From an uncultured Lachnospiraceae bacterium (GTDB lineage Bacteria; Bacillota; Clostridia; Lachnospirales; Lachnospiraceae): DNA of 5,449 bases. Under the pieces are notes generated by a model, which made no database searches, had not been told where the DNA came from, and saw only the letters and a list, made by a program, of their open reading frames with translations. Position 1 is the stretch's first letter, and the number at the start of each line of letters is the position of its first letter. Position numbers and translations under genes: made by a program. The DNA is taken from assembly GCA_910578085.1 (NCBI GenBank), contig CAJTPM010000087.1, positions 1 through 5,449 of the forward strand, in the 5' to 3' direction. Below, in pieces: positions 4,821 to 5,449 of this stretch.

Positions 4821-4847
4821 CATGTGTTTGCTATATTTATCGACAGG

Positions 4848-4868
4848 AAAAAGCCAAAACTAAGGCTT
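4848..4868 (-). terminator. Weak possible terminator between the two minus-strand genes
   Basis: Read on the minus strand, AAGCC (4868-4864) pairs with GGCTT (4855-4851) around an 8-nt loop, and the T-run continues to 4848. The stem is only 5 bp, so it may act as partial attenuation between the two genes, or not at all. Confidence 0.3.
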
Positions 4869-4886
4869 CCGTTCATTAGAAAGCAA

Positions 4887-5449
4887 TCATAACATCATTC
4901 CGCCGCCCCAAACCTGGGCCTGTGTGATTGCCAGAACGGTTTCGGTGGGAATACCGGCAATCTCGCTGCCGAAAATTTCCTGCAGATTTCCTCCCGTCAG
5001 CATGGCGGCAAGCTGGGACTTCGCCGCGGCGGACGCGGCCAGTTGGGATGCCTGGATGTGCCGCTGAATCTGCTTTCCCGCCGCCAGCTTCATAAACTCG
5101 GCGTGGCGGGCCATACGCAAATCCCACCAGCTTTCTTCATCGTCAGAACCGCTCTTGGAGTAGGTGATCTCGCCGCCCGCGCTGGAGGAACAGGCGTTGC
5201 AGATGTTCCCGTCCTCCCCGATGGCAACGGCCTGGGACATATCCCATGTACTACCGGGCATAATGGCCTCGTTCCGCGCCACGTCAAAAGCAAACCATGT
5301 GTCGATTTTGGCAAAAATCTCCTGGGCATAGGCCGGGTCTTGCTCCATGCGCTCCTGCACCTTGGGATGAATGACCACAGCCTTGCTCCCAGGTGGGACG
5401 TTGCCCAGGGCGTGAATCTCCTTGGGAGCGGTAAATCTGCCGTCTATGG
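4887..5449 (-). CDS. Hypothetical protein, 5' end beyond the window (partial)
   Basis: The frame is open from the stop (4887-4889) to the right edge, giving at least 186 residues; the N terminus is not in the window. A GTG at 5376-5378 could start a 163-residue form. However, the upstream residues (IDGRFTAPKEIHALGNVPPGSKA) read naturally into the rest, so a longer protein is more likely. Visible features are VVIHPKVQERMEQDPAYAQEIFAKIDTWF, then VAIGEDGNICNACSSSAGGEITYSKSG with two cysteines three apart (C-x-x-C). These are followed by helical Ala/Gln-rich sequence (KQIQRHIQASQLAASAAAKSQLAAML) and a Gly/Met C terminus. The segment I-x-P-x-V-x-x-x-M-x-x-D-P with a later DG resembles, from memory, DUF6033-like clostridial proteins; this is tentative. 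Codon use is GC-rich (13 of the first 20 visible codons end in G or C), as in the SLOG gene and unlike the sigma pair. Confidence 0.7.
   Translation of the reverse strand, partial: IDGRFTAPKEIHALGNVPPGSKAVVIHPKVQERMEQDPAYAQEIFAKIDTWFAFDVARNEAIMPGSTWDMSQAVAIGEDGNICNACSSSAGGEITYSKSGSDDEESWWDLRMARHAEFMKLAAGKQIQRHIQASQLAASAAAKSQLAAMLTGGNLQEIFGSEIAGIPTETVLAITQAQVWGGGMML

Noticed and set aside
4806..4823. ATG at 4823 as the start of the 4128-4805 gene
   Set aside because: No Shine-Dalgarno sequence precedes it, whereas AAAGGA is placed 9 nt before ATG 4805. The longer form is not excluded.
1..5449. CRISPR array, tRNA, rRNA, insertion-sequence ends or attachment-site repeats
   Set aside because: I found no regularly spaced repeats, cloverleaf, transposase-like frame or flanking direct repeats by reading both strands.

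Overview
The window looks like accessory DNA, probably part of an integrative or conjugative element, from a gut-type Firmicute of the class Clostridia (Oscillospiraceae/Lachnospiraceae-like). This rests on strong AAGGAGG-type ribosome sites, extended -10 SigA promoters, an ECF sigma/anti-sigma pair, a short SLOG-family protein and an Xre regulator of a type I associate with clostridial mobile elements. No relaxase, integrase, transposase, rRNA, tRNA or CRISPR array is visible, so the mobile-element reading is an inference.

Left part (1-1012): the 3' tail of a plus-strand gene, if there is one, ends at a very clear intrinsic terminator (65-107). Next comes a divergent pair: a small Xre repressor on the minus strand (107-334) and a GC-rich SLOG/DUF1273 (YpsA-like) protein on the plus strand (491-961). 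The promoter between them overlaps repeated GTGATTGC/GCAATCAC half-sites. This looks like a self-contained repressor-regulated switch. The SLOG gene converges on a second Xre gene (1010-1354, minus), with a hairpin at their junction.

Middle part (1010-2609): the second Xre regulator is divergent from an FAD-dependent oxidoreductase of the geranylgeranyl-reductase type (1529-2557). The oxidoreductase has a good extended -10 promoter (1468-1496). The Xre leader carries a 9-bp inverted repeat, one arm of which covers its own ribosome-binding region. A long hairpin without a U-tract follows the oxidoreductase.

Right part (2610-5449): an AT-richer ECF sigma factor (2721-3275) overlaps by 14 nt a single-pass membrane protein (3262-4038). 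The latter has the layout of an anti-sigma factor but no zinc-binding anti-sigma motif. A 17-bp perfect hairpin (4078-4116) separates this pair from two convergent minus-strand genes of unknown function: 4128-4805, and a GC-rich gene truncated by the right edge (4887-5449).

The window therefore holds three apparently independent regulatory modules (Xre/SLOG, Xre/FAD reductase, sigma/anti-sigma) of different base composition, as in a mosaic accessory region. No gene-free stretch exceeds 300 bases; the longest gaps are 1355-1528 and 2558-2720, and both hold regulatory structure.
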